DNA of 64,000 nucleotides from Fidelibacterota bacterium (lineage in GTDB: Bacteria > Fidelibacterota > Marinisomatia > SCGC-AAA003-L08 > JACNLC01): assembly GCA_018657495.1 (NCBI GenBank), contig JABHXA010000013.1:21099-85098 (forward strand). Reading direction: 5' to 3'. A program made the translations under genes and the position numbers. A model generated the notes under the pieces. It saw only the letters and a list, made by a program, of their open reading frames with translations. It did not search any database and was not told where the DNA came from. Of this stretch, positions 36,866 to 45,291 are shown one piece after another; position 1 is the first letter of the stretch; each line of letters starts with the position of its first letter.

Positions 36866-37243
36866 ATGCAGAATATAAAAGTACTTTTTGTTGAGGATTC
36901 ACTTACAATGCGCCGGGTAATCAAGAATTCGCTGAAGAATATTGGGTTTACTGATATTATTGAAGCGGAGAATGGCGAAGATGCGCTGAAAAAGATTGAG
37001 AATACTAAAATTGATCTGGTTCTGACTGATTGGAATATGCCTGAGATGAATGGCGAACAGTTAGTTCTGCGTCTCAGAAGTATGGATATGTATAAAAGTA
37101 CACCAATCTTAATGATCACAACCAGGGGCTTGAGAGATGATGTTCTCAATGCAATCAAGATTGGAGTAAATGGATATTTGGTAAAACCCTTTGATGCAGC
37201 TACCCTAAAAAAGAAATTATCTAAATGTATCGATTTAAATTAA
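36866..37243 (+). CDS. cheY: CheY response regulator (second)
   Basis: The 125-residue receiver is close to classical CheY: 'FVEDSLTMRRV', phospho-acceptor Asp55 in 'VLTDWNMPEMNG', 'LMITTRG' and Lys in 'YLVKPFDAAT'. It follows cheB and precedes the CheZ-like gene, so this is the likely motor- or output-directed CheY and CheZ substrate. Confidence 0.93.
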   Translation: MQNIKVLFVEDSLTMRRVIKNSLKNIGFTDIIEAENGEDALKKIENTKIDLVLTDWNMPEMNGEQLVLRLRSMDMYKSTPILMITTRGLRDDVLNAIKIGVNGYLVKPFDAATLKKKLSKCIDLN

Positions 37244-37259
37244 TGTGAGGATGTACAAC

Positions 37260-37883
37260 ATGAAAGAAACAAATGGCAATAAAAATCAAATACTTACTAA
37301 GGTTGACGAGATGCGCGAGTTCTTCAAATTTGGTGATGAAATCATTCCTTTCCTGGAAGATTTATTTAAATTTCTTCAGGATGTCATGCCCATAATGTCT
37401 GAGGTGAGTTCATCTTTACAAGATACTACTAGTAAATTGCCAACTGCATCTGACAGGATAGCAGATGTAACAAAGACAACTGAAATGGCAACAACTGAGA
37501 TTCTGGACAATCTAGATCTGATATCAGAAAAACTGACAGAATTAAATCTCGATTCAGATAAAGATCAAGATCATATTGATAATGTTAATGAAAAAATTAC
37601 AAATATAATTTTATCTCTTCAGTTCCAGGATATAACATCGCAGAAACTGGAGCATACTGAGCGCATATTATCCGCCATTTACGAAAAATTTACAGATCTA
37701 TTTCATTCTCTTGAGGGTCTAAAATTTCAAACAGATTTCGGAACCAAAATAATGTCAGGATTGGATGTGGAAATCGATAAAAAAAATCTTGATGACAATT
37801 CCAAATTATTTGATAAAGAGACAGAGGATACTATCAGAAACGATAATTCAACCCAAGAGGATATCGATTCATTATTTGATTAG
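37260..37883 (+). CDS. cheZ: CheZ-like CheY phosphatase
   Basis: The frame can start at GTG 37245, but the ATG at 37260 is preceded by GTGAGG nine bases upstream and gives 207 residues. The sequence is long-helical, with the CheZ active-site motif 'QFQDITSQ' (Asp124 and Gln128 correspond to the catalytic pair of the QDxTxQ motif) and a C-terminal acidic 'QEDIDSLFD' tail like the CheY-binding helix of CheZ. Overall similarity is otherwise low. It ends the cluster and sits next to the second CheY. Confidence 0.8.
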   Translation: MKETNGNKNQILTKVDEMREFFKFGDEIIPFLEDLFKFLQDVMPIMSEVSSSLQDTTSKLPTASDRIADVTKTTEMATTEILDNLDLISEKLTELNLDSDKDQDHIDNVNEKITNIILSLQFQDITSQKLEHTERILSAIYEKFTDLFHSLEGLKFQTDFGTKIMSGLDVEIDKKNLDDNSKLFDKETEDTIRNDNSTQEDIDSLFD

Positions 37884-38022
37884 CCAAATTAAAATCGATA
37901 AAATTTATATATGGTACTATTTTGAGGAACCAGTGTAGCAAAGTGTAGGCAGGTTTTCTTTTTAAATCCCTATATTGTATCTGGGGACGGCACAAAAAAA
38001 CTGATGAATCGAGGCTTTTTTA

Positions 38023-38057
38023 GTATAAAGTTGAAAGTATAAAGTTCATAAAGTTGA
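38023..38057. repeat. Short dispersed AAAGTTGAAAGT element, copy 3
   Basis: GTATAAAGTTGAAAGTATAA followed by AAGTTCATAAAGTTGA: three AAAGTT units in tandem, in the gap between the convergent chemosensory cluster and the DUF3570 gene. The core is the same as at 7907 and 9663. Confidence 0.45.
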
Positions 38058-38102
38058 CCCAGAAGGTTTTAATCACGCATGCCTTGTATCGTAAAAAAGG
38101 AT

Positions 38103-39440
38103 TTAATCCATTACAAAAGAAGCTCCGCAGGAGAAAATACCTGATTTGAATCCAGAGTTTCTTTCATAATTACTGTATCGCACATTGATACTTTTCAATC
38201 CAAATTTCCAAATCCTCACTTGAGTAAAAATATCGGTGTATTTTACGCCAAATCCATATTGATTTGAATTAAACTCAGATAAATCATAGTCGGAAGTATA
38301 ATATTGATCTGTTGAAAGATGCTGATCAAATGGAGCGAAATGATCTGCTGCAGTTTGATTGTAATAACGGTAGGATGGGTAAAATGTGAAATTATCAAAT
38401 AGTTTTATCGGGATCTCGATCGTTGCGGTATTTGAGGAAATACCCCAGTTATCATAATAAAATCGATAAAATGTTCTCAGAATAAATGTTTCATTTAAAT
38501 AATAATTTAATCTACAACTAACCGCTCCCTTGTTGCGACTGTCAGGATGGTGTTCAACATCATCAGCAAGCTGGAAATTTTCAATGAAAGAATTATCAAT
38601 ATCAGAGAAATATACTCTATGAAATGGTGTTGATAATAATCCCCATTGCTCTGTCATTTCAAAGGATAAAAATGCCTGCGCTTTTGTGGATAGTATTTGA
38701 GAATATTGGATGCCGAAGGAAAAAGATTTTCTTAAAGTTTCATCAAATTTTGTAAAAGACGGCTGATAGTCCGAATTGCCAGTTATAATGTTTTGAGTAA
38801 AAAGTGTATCCTGAATTCCATCACCACCCTGAGAAAAAGGTCTTAATTCATAGGGGTATACTGTATTCCATTTATCAATGAAAAGATTTGAGCTCGCCCC
38901 TAATTCTGTATTTTTATTATTAAATAATTTTGTTATGCTTCCACCAAAACCAAATGAGAAATAATCGTATTCTGATGAAATGGATAATTTTGTCGAATAA
39001 ATTGAATTCCTATCAGCAGAATTATGAGTATAGGTGCCAGTCACATTTGACCATACATCGCTTTTGGATGCACCGCTGGATGCCTGGAACGGACTGGCAT
39101 TACCTTTGTCAAACGGATTAATATTGCTGGATGATGCCGATGTATAGGCAGAAATTCCCACATCAATTTTTAATATGTCGTCGTTATTTAAGGGGATCGA
39201 GATTATAATTGTTGGAGAAAAATCAGAGAGCTCCTCAGTCCCAATACCACCGCTGACAGCAGCATTATCTCCATCCTGGGTATAATAACTGGTCAAAAAA
39301 TCAATTTCAATATTATCTAAAACCCGCTTTACATAATTAGTATTTGCTCCGGTTGCTGCCTGCTGTCCAAATGACAGGGAAATCATCAGGATAATAATTA
39401 TCCAATAAAATAACTTTCCAATTCGTTTAATTGCAGCCAC
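38103..39440 (-). CDS. DUF3570 outer-membrane beta-barrel protein
   Basis: The frame is open to 39509, but the upstream part lies over the preceding gene. A GTG at 39440, inside the end of that gene and just after its GGTGGT run, starts a good signal peptide ('LFYWIIIILMISLSFGQQ'), giving about 445 residues. The rest is beta-strand-rich, with 'IEIDFLTSYYTQDGDNAAV' and 'FSPTIIISIPLNNDDILKID' typical of DUF3570. The usual gene order in Bacteroidetes-like genomes (thioredoxin/ApbE, DUF4266, DUF3570) is kept here. It is probably an outer-membrane protein working with the flavin-transferase system; its function is not known. Confidence 0.82.
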   Translation of the reverse strand: MAAIKRIGKLFYWIIIILMISLSFGQQAATGANTNYVKRVLDNIEIDFLTSYYTQDGDNAAVSGGIGTEELSDFSPTIIISIPLNNDDILKIDVGISAYTSASSSNINPFDKGNASPFQASSGASKSDVWSNVTGTYTHNSADRNSIYSTKLSISSEYDYFSFGFGGSITKLFNNKNTELGASSNLFIDKWNTVYPYELRPFSQGGDGIQDTLFTQNIITGNSDYQPSFTKFDETLRKSFSFGIQYSQILSTKAQAFLSFEMTEQWGLLSTPFHRVYFSDIDNSFIENFQLADDVEHHPDSRNKGAVSCRLNYYLNETFILRTFYRFYYDNWGISSNTATIEIPIKLFDNFTFYPSYRYYNQTAADHFAPFDQHLSTDQYYTSDYDLSEFNSNQYGFGVKYTDIFTQVRIWKFGLKSINVRYSNYERNSGFKSGIFSCGASFVMD

Positions 39441-39639
39441 AACCACCACCTGTTTTACCGCCGCTACCTCCGGATGCCGCCTCACGGTATGAATGAAAGT
39501 TAGTTTCAAATCTATCTATTTTATTTGCAGATAATGCCATATCAGGATCATTGAGATCGATTTTTTCATATTCCTTTACGGTAGCACATGAAGATAGAAA
39601 AAAAATAATAAAGCAAATTAAGAATGTCTTTTTAATCAT
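39427..39639 (-). CDS. DUF4266 small lipoprotein with C-terminal Gly/Cys motif
   Basis: The 70-residue lipoprotein has a signal ending 'FFLSSC' and the DUF4266 signature 'LNDPDMALSANKIDRFETNF' followed by 'HSYREAASGG'. The C-terminus is 'GGKTGGGCGCN'. This Gly-rich, two-Cys end is typical of the family and may be a metal- or cofactor-binding or modification site. The ATG overlaps the ApbE stop by eight bases and the end overlaps the DUF3570 start by 14, so all three are tightly coupled. Confidence 0.88.
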   Translation of the reverse strand: MIKKTFLICFIIFFLSSCATVKEYEKIDLNDPDMALSANKIDRFETNFHSYREAASGGSGGKTGGGCGCN

Positions 39640-40999
39640 TGGTCTCTATTTTAATATTATTAGATTTGTGAGTATTGCCAAGATCATCAACAATAATACA
39701 CTCAATTTCAGCCATTTGGTTAATCCGGTCAAGACCAGTATCAACCCCCATTACAAACACGGCCGTGGCCAAAGCGTCAGCAAGTTCTGCTTTTGGGGCA
39801 AAGACAGTGACGCTGATTATTCCTGTTGTTGGAAAACCCGTTCTTGGATCAAGAATATGAGAGTATTTCTTTTCACCCAATGTTATAAATTTTTGATAAT
39901 TACCAGAGGTAACAACTGCTTTATCCCGTATAGGCAATGTTGCGAATACTGAGTTTTTATTTAGTGGATTTGTTATGGCTATTGTCCAACTATCGCCATT
40001 GGGGCGTTCTCCCCAGGTATTCATATCTCCTGAAGCATTTATAATCCCTGCGGTCACTCCTTCAGAAATGAGTAACTCTTTTGCTTTATCGGCAGCATAT
40101 CCCTTGCCGATACCACCAAAACCGATTTTCATTCCTGATAATTCTAAAAAAACAGTTTGATTTAATTCATCAACGATAATGTGTTGATACCCAACTTTTT
40201 TTAACGACTCGCTAACTTCTTCTTCTGATGGTAATTCAGCCATCGATCCATCAAATTTCCAAATATTATCAAGTGTGGCATAGCTAATATCAAAAGCACC
40301 ATCTGTGACAGCAGAAATACCATTTGCCCGTTTTATCAGATTTAGCAATTCACTATCAACAATAACGGGTCCAACTCCAGAATTCTGATTAATCGTACGT
40401 GTCTGTGATGAGTTATCCCATGAGGAAATTAATTTTTCTATTCTGGATATTTCCTTTATTGCAGTATCGATGTAATTCCCTGCTTCTAAACTGTCATTTG
40501 CAACCACAGTGATATCAAATCTGCTCCCCATTAATTTTAAGGTTCTGCTATACTCACTTTTACTGATAGGGGGGATATAAAGCAGCTTTATATATTCGTC
40601 TGGAGTAAGTTTTTGATAACCTAATTCTTTTAGCACATCTCCATTTTTGTCCAATATCACAATAAATGGAAAATACCCATATCGATTATATTTATCGGCA
40701 AGTAGCTGGTTTTTTTTAGTTTGTTCTTTAGATAATTTATTTTTCTTCTTTTTTGGGAAATCGGCTTTTAATAAAACAAAATTATCTTTGGCAAAATGTT
40801 TAAATTCAGTTGAACTCCATAGCTCTCTTTCAAGCTTTATGCAGGGAGCACACCAGTCAGAACCCTGAAAAACCAAAACGATATTTTGATTTTTTAATAA
40901 TGCTTCATCCCTGGCCTGATCAAGATCAGATAACCAATTTTGGCTATGACTAAAGCTCCAGGAAAGGGTAATTAAAATGTTGAATAATAATAATTTCAT
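39632..40999 (-). CDS. Thioredoxin-ApbE fusion (FAD:protein FMN transferase)
   Basis: The 455-residue protein has a signal peptide (about 1-20). A thioredoxin-like domain (about 25-145) carries redox motif 'WCAPC' (Cys50/Cys53). An ApbE domain (about 155-450) carries 'GGIGKGYAADKA', 'GIINASGDMNTWG', 'HILDPRTGFP' and 'DALATAVFVMG'. ApbE enzymes attach FMN covalently to Thr or Ser of exported redox proteins. The joined thioredoxin suggests disulfide handling of the same client. No obvious flavinylation target is encoded in this operon, so the client may be DUF4266/DUF3570 proteins or be elsewhere. Confidence 0.92.
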   Translation of the reverse strand: MKLLLFNILITLSWSFSHSQNWLSDLDQARDEALLKNQNIVLVFQGSDWCAPCIKLERELWSSTEFKHFAKDNFVLLKADFPKKKKNKLSKEQTKKNQLLADKYNRYGYFPFIVILDKNGDVLKELGYQKLTPDEYIKLLYIPPISKSEYSRTLKLMGSRFDITVVANDSLEAGNYIDTAIKEISRIEKLISSWDNSSQTRTINQNSGVGPVIVDSELLNLIKRANGISAVTDGAFDISYATLDNIWKFDGSMAELPSEEEVSESLKKVGYQHIIVDELNQTVFLELSGMKIGFGGIGKGYAADKAKELLISEGVTAGIINASGDMNTWGERPNGDSWTIAITNPLNKNSVFATLPIRDKAVVTSGNYQKFITLGEKKYSHILDPRTGFPTTGIISVTVFAPKAELADALATAVFVMGVDTGLDRINQMAEIECIIVDDLGNTHKSNNIKIETND

Positions 41000-41550
41000 T
41001 TAATTAAATTGTATTAATTCACAATTAGTAAGGCTCTAAAGGAATTGTTTTTTGGTAATATTAATTTAAAATTTACGGCAAAGTCAAGTATCCCCCGAAT
41101 ACAATATCTTTGGTCATAAATAATTTCTGAGGATTAGTGAGATTATCAATCCGGCTTTAATTCGAAAGATCAAATTTGACAAATTACACTTACAATAATA
41201 TAGCAGCAATATTTTTGATTTATATAAATATTAAATACCTGGATAACCATCACCTACAACAATCTTAGGAAGTAGTGATACCATGAGTTGCCATTTACCA
41301 TATTCATATCAAAAGATTAGAAATTGATTGTTAAAAAATTCTCAGACATAGTTATCTTACTATCTTTCGGATTTACTTAATATCTTATCTATTTGTTTGA
41401 TATTTGATCAATCGCCCATATTTGGTAATTTTTGGAAGCATGAGAGTAAGGATTTGTTGGATTTGAAATCGTCTTATTGCGATAAAGTTGTAAAATTTTA
41501 GATCCTGTCTCAATTAGAAATAAAGGTATATTATCAGTATTAATTACATA
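41000..41550. other. Intergenic region between divergent operons
   Basis: 551 bp, AT-rich, between the minus-strand ApbE operon and the plus-strand phospholipase D-like gene. A plus-strand promoter candidate lies at 41176-41204. A weaker minus-strand pair (TTGACT / TAATAT, 41058-41087) could serve the ApbE operon. A minus-strand frame at 41389-41643 looks like chance. No RNA family was recognised. Confidence 0.45.
41176..41204 (+). promoter_or_regulatory. Sigma-70-type promoter candidate
   Basis: TTGACA (41176-41181), a 17-base spacer, then TATAGC (41199-41204; four of six match TATAAT). If used, the message to the phospholipase D-like gene would have a leader of about 340 bases, long enough to hold a regulatory RNA that I could not identify. 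Confidence 0.4.
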
Positions 41551-42978
41551 TTGCTGTGGATTTCCCTTGTTGGAATTTACCAAAGTGTCAAACCCTTTCC
41601 TGAGGGAGTTAATTACCGCAGTGCTCCAATAACCATCCCACAAGATAATGTCAAATTCCTTACTGACTTGACCTATATCGATCCCGAGGGAAAATTAATT
41701 CATGATCAAGAAATATTTGACACGATGTTTTCATTAATTGATAGCGCTGAACAATATATTTTGATTGATGGATTTTTATTCAATCCATATCTTGGCCGCA
41801 TGGATTCCTGCTATCGAAAATTGACTGAGGAATTATCAAAAAAGCTCATAGATAAAAAACAGTCCGATCCATCAATCAAGATTGATTTAATAATGGATCC
41901 TATAAACACATGGTATGGGGGCAGGATTTTAGATGAAATAGACTCAATGAAAGTAGAAGGAATTAATGTACATTACACCGATTTAACAAAATTACGTGAC
42001 AGCAATTTTATATATTCTCCAATCTGGCGAGTTTTCTTCCAATGGTTTGGAAATTCAGATAAGATTGGCATATTGCCCAATATTGTTTCACCAGAGTCAA
42101 AGAAAATTTCACTCCGCAGTTATTTAACCTTCCTGAATTTAAAAGTAAATCATCGAAAATCATTTATCACATTTTCTAATGGTAAAATTTATTCAATCGT
42201 CACTTCCGCAAATCCGCATTCTGCCAGTTCAGCATTTTCAAATGTGGCGATATTGATAGAAGGTGAATTTGGTAAGGAATTATATGATGTAGAAAGATCA
42301 ATGGCAGAATTTTCAGGATTTTCATTAGACGGAGACAACATAATTGAGGTGGATACACCGTCAGTTATATCCGATGAAGATGATATCCAAATAGAAATAA
42401 TTACTGAAGGACAGATTAAGAAAAGCATAATATCTCTACTGAAAGGTGCAAATCCAGGTGATTCAATTTCGATTGCAATGTTTCATTTATCAAATCGGAA
42501 AGTGATACAAACAATTTTAAATACATCAAAAAGAGGTGTGTCGATCCGGTTGATATTGGACCCTAATAAAGATGGATTTGGGTACCCGCAAAACGGTATA
42601 CCAAACCGCCCTGCTGCCCACGAAATTATTAAAAAGTCAAATGGCAGGATAAAAATCCGTTGGTATCATACCCATGGAGAGGAGTTTCACACAAAGCTGT
42701 TAATAAATAAACAAAGCAATGGCCAGTCAGTATATATTTTAGGCTCTTCAAATATTACCAGGAAAAATATTGGGAATTATAATCTTGAATTAGATGTAAA
42801 GATAACAACAACAACAACGAACAATTTAACTCAAGAGTTAACTGATTATTTTGAAAAGATATGGAAAAATAGAGATGGTAATTATTATACTGCCAATTAT
42901 GAAGTTTTTGAAGATAAGTCAAAGTTTAAAACTATAATATATCGTCTGCAGGAGTTCACTGGGATATCAAATTTTTAA
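41551..42978 (+). CDS. Phospholipase D-like protein, uncertain start
   Basis: The 475-residue protein has two HKD-type halves. In the first, 'NHRKSFITFSNGKIY' is followed by 'SANPHSASSAFSN'; in the second, 'FHTKLLINK' is followed by 'LGSSNITRKNIGNYN'. The His-x-Lys is present in both. The N-terminus is a membrane anchor ('LLWISLVGIYQSVKPFPEG'). The first start codon in frame is TTG at 41551 with no ribosome binding site. The frame is open back to 41524 (hydrophobic residues, no ATG, GTG or TTG), where AAAGG at 41522 precedes ATT codons. Either an ATT start or a lost start is possible. It is related to cardiolipin-synthase/phosphatidyltransferase-like proteins and probably acts on phospholipids at the membrane. 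Confidence 0.78.
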   Translation: MLWISLVGIYQSVKPFPEGVNYRSAPITIPQDNVKFLTDLTYIDPEGKLIHDQEIFDTMFSLIDSAEQYILIDGFLFNPYLGRMDSCYRKLTEELSKKLIDKKQSDPSIKIDLIMDPINTWYGGRILDEIDSMKVEGINVHYTDLTKLRDSNFIYSPIWRVFFQWFGNSDKIGILPNIVSPESKKISLRSYLTFLNLKVNHRKSFITFSNGKIYSIVTSANPHSASSAFSNVAILIEGEFGKELYDVERSMAEFSGFSLDGDNIIEVDTPSVISDEDDIQIEIITEGQIKKSIISLLKGANPGDSISIAMFHLSNRKVIQTILNTSKRGVSIRLILDPNKDGFGYPQNGIPNRPAAHEIIKKSNGRIKIRWYHTHGEEFHTKLLINKQSNGQSVYILGSSNITRKNIGNYNLELDVKITTTTTNNLTQELTDYFEKIWKNRDGNYYTANYEVFEDKSKFKTIIYRLQEFTGISNF

Positions 42979-43319
42979 ACGTGGAAATAGTAATTCCAAA
43001 GTTATCTTGAATAATTAGCTCTTCCGGAATGGCAAGGGAATTTTGGTTATAACATTTACAGAATTAAACGTAGAAATAATTATTGCTGTTGAAATATGAT
43101 CAAAGACAATTCCGCTTTATAAACTTGTTTGGGGAGTATGTAAGTTTAGGGTCTTGTTTTTATAAAATAATTGGCTGAATGATGATGGTTATTTCTGATT
43201 AGGGCTACTATATTCTTGCACTCATCGGATATTCGTTCAAGATTGTATATGAATTTTAAGTAATGCGCTCTGCTTCAATATCATTATCATTTTATTAATC
43301 AAAAAGTCTGGTGGAAAAG
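42979..43319. other. Intergenic region, nothing recognised
   Basis: 341 bp of AT-rich DNA between the phospholipase D-like gene and the TPR protein. I see no stable hairpin with a T-run, no consensus promoter pair and no ORF worth keeping. Confidence 0.4.
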
Positions 43320-45236
43320 ATGAAAATTAAAATATATTTTTACCTTGTATTTTTTCTGATCAACCTGTCGCCTATGGTGGCGCAGTCAAACGAAATACTA
43401 TTCAAGAAAAAAAGTTTTGGCAAAGATTTTATTATACAGATATCATTATCTTCCCCCGAAGGAAGTGATACACCTGATACAGGAAAATCAATAAAGCAAC
43501 AGTCACTATTTTTTACTGCCCGTCCACTAGACAATCTATCATTTAAAGATAAGGATTTATCCAACTCCCTGTTTGATCTAAAACTTGTCCAATCCACACA
43601 AGAAATTACCCCTGTTGAAATTAATCCAATTTTTGAAAATGATAAAATAATTGCTGCAGTCATTACGTATCCACTTGATTCCTTCCTTTGGACTGACTCA
43701 TTTAATTTCAAATATAATGAAAGTGTAACAGGGGATATGGGTATAGCTGAAGAATTTTGGCCCGAATTTACTAAATACTCAGGTTTTTTGACACAAGCAG
43801 ATGAAAATTTTAGTGATATGGATTATCTTTCTTCCATCGTCGTTTTACTCCCTTTTCTTACTGATGATGATTTGATAACATCGTTTTCATTTTATTCTGC
43901 CGCCCTTGATAAATTATTTACATACTTTGAAGCTTTTTTTGTTATGAATCAAAATTCTTATAATGAATTGCTCGAAAAATCGACAAATCAACTTGACGAA
44001 AATCTTCTTGATGATTATGGGCAATTTTTAAAAAAAGTTGAAGAAGCAAATAATGTTTTGACTCCGCTATATCTTTTTGAAACAGAACCTCGTTCAGCTG
44101 AAGTAAAACAATCATTTTCACAATTCCTTCAAACCGTTGATTCTCAAACAACCAATGCAAGTGAGCAATTCAAACATCAGTTATTGACTATTTTTGAAAC
44201 GGGTAACTATCAGGATTACAAATTTAAACTATACATGAACCTGATTCTGAAACTGGTAACTAATATCGGGTCGATCAAAAAAGTAGAGGGATTTACTCCA
44301 CTTGATATTGCTCTGTTGGATAATTTTGAGACTCAGAAATCTGATCTTATTGATTTAGAATGGTATGATGAATTTATTGCGATCGTCAATTTGTTGAATG
44401 AAGACATCCAAAACGGTCAATTACTTAGTACCGTTGCATTTGAGAATATTCTAAATCAGAGTGAGTTCGAACAGCAGCCCTATTACACCATACTCCTGGC
44501 ATTTGATTTTTTATGCAAGAGAGATCTTGAGCAATTCTCAGAAAAACTACAAATATCATTTGAGACTTGCACGGATAGTGACCTTCTTTATACCCTGGAA
44601 ACTTGGTACATGTCAATCATGGTAACGCGTGATGACATAAATGACAATGTTCTTGCCTCCCTGAATAAAGGGTTGGAATTTGAGGAAGCAGGTGAGTTTG
44701 CATCTGCAGAACAGGAATTTAAAAAGGTGATAAAACTTTCCGGAAATTTTGCTCCCCCGTTATTTTATCTTGGCCGTGTAAACCATAAAAAGGAAGAGTT
44801 TTTCGTTGCAGAACGTTATTTTACTCAGGCATTAGAAAAATATCCGCAGTATCTGGCTCCAAGTATTTATAGACTAAATTTTTTTATAGACTCCGCTGAA
44901 TACGCCCAGGCAATGGTGGAGTTAGATATGACATTGGAAAAATCTCCTTATTGGTATTTCTATTACTTGAAAGCACAAATTTTATATGAGCTCATGGAGT
45001 ATGAAAATTCCACAGCCATTATCATGAATTCCTGCTTATCACTAAATGATGATAATTTTGACCAGTATATCCTGCTTGGAGACAATTATATAGGATTAGA
45101 AAATTTAGAGGATGCAAGATTATATTATCAGAAGGCAGGGGCAATTGATCCTGAAAACGAAATATACTCACAAAAAATGTCGGCATTACAAAAGCTAAAA
45201 GCTCAAATGTCTGAACCTGAAATTGAAACTGAATAA
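43320..45236 (+). CDS. Secreted TPR-repeat protein
   Basis: The frame allows a GTG at 43311, but the ATG at 43320, six bases after GGTGG, gives a good signal peptide ('IYFYLVFFLINLSPMVAQS') and about 638 residues. Residues about 20-120 are a beta-rich domain and 120-440 a helical region I do not recognise. From about 445 on there are TPR repeats ('GLEFEEAGEFASAEQEFKKV', 'LFYLGRVNHKKEEFFVAERY', 'YILLGDNYIGLENLEDARLY'). It is probably a periplasmic scaffold or adaptor. It is flanked by unrelated genes and convergent with the Na/Pi cotransporter gene. Confidence 0.8.
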   Translation: MKIKIYFYLVFFLINLSPMVAQSNEILFKKKSFGKDFIIQISLSSPEGSDTPDTGKSIKQQSLFFTARPLDNLSFKDKDLSNSLFDLKLVQSTQEITPVEINPIFENDKIIAAVITYPLDSFLWTDSFNFKYNESVTGDMGIAEEFWPEFTKYSGFLTQADENFSDMDYLSSIVVLLPFLTDDDLITSFSFYSAALDKLFTYFEAFFVMNQNSYNELLEKSTNQLDENLLDDYGQFLKKVEEANNVLTPLYLFETEPRSAEVKQSFSQFLQTVDSQTTNASEQFKHQLLTIFETGNYQDYKFKLYMNLILKLVTNIGSIKKVEGFTPLDIALLDNFETQKSDLIDLEWYDEFIAIVNLLNEDIQNGQLLSTVAFENILNQSEFEQQPYYTILLAFDFLCKRDLEQFSEKLQISFETCTDSDLLYTLETWYMSIMVTRDDINDNVLASLNKGLEFEEAGEFASAEQEFKKVIKLSGNFAPPLFYLGRVNHKKEEFFVAERYFTQALEKYPQYLAPSIYRLNFFIDSAEYAQAMVELDMTLEKSPYWYFYYLKAQILYELMEYENSTAIIMNSCLSLNDDNFDQYILLGDNYIGLENLEDARLYYQKAGAIDPENEIYSQKMSALQKLKAQMSEPEIETE

Positions 45237-45291
45237 ATATATAGTAATTTGCTGAGATTGACAGTATAATTAAACTGATATAAGAACAAAC

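Noticed and set aside
37980..38000. TGGGGACGGCAC motif, reminiscent of REP-type repeats near small transposases
   Set aside because: Single copy in the window, no inverted partner and no transposase nearby.
39551..39952. 133-residue plus-strand frame
   Set aside because: Opposite strand of the well-supported ApbE and DUF4266 genes.
41389..41643. 84-residue minus-strand frame in the gap before the phospholipase D-like gene
   Set aside because: No ribosome binding site, overlaps the start of the plus-strand gene, no recognisable features.
45250..45285. TTGACA with a -10-like TAAGAA after 17 bases on the plus strand
   Set aside because: It points into the 3' end of a minus-strand gene and has nothing downstream to transcribe.
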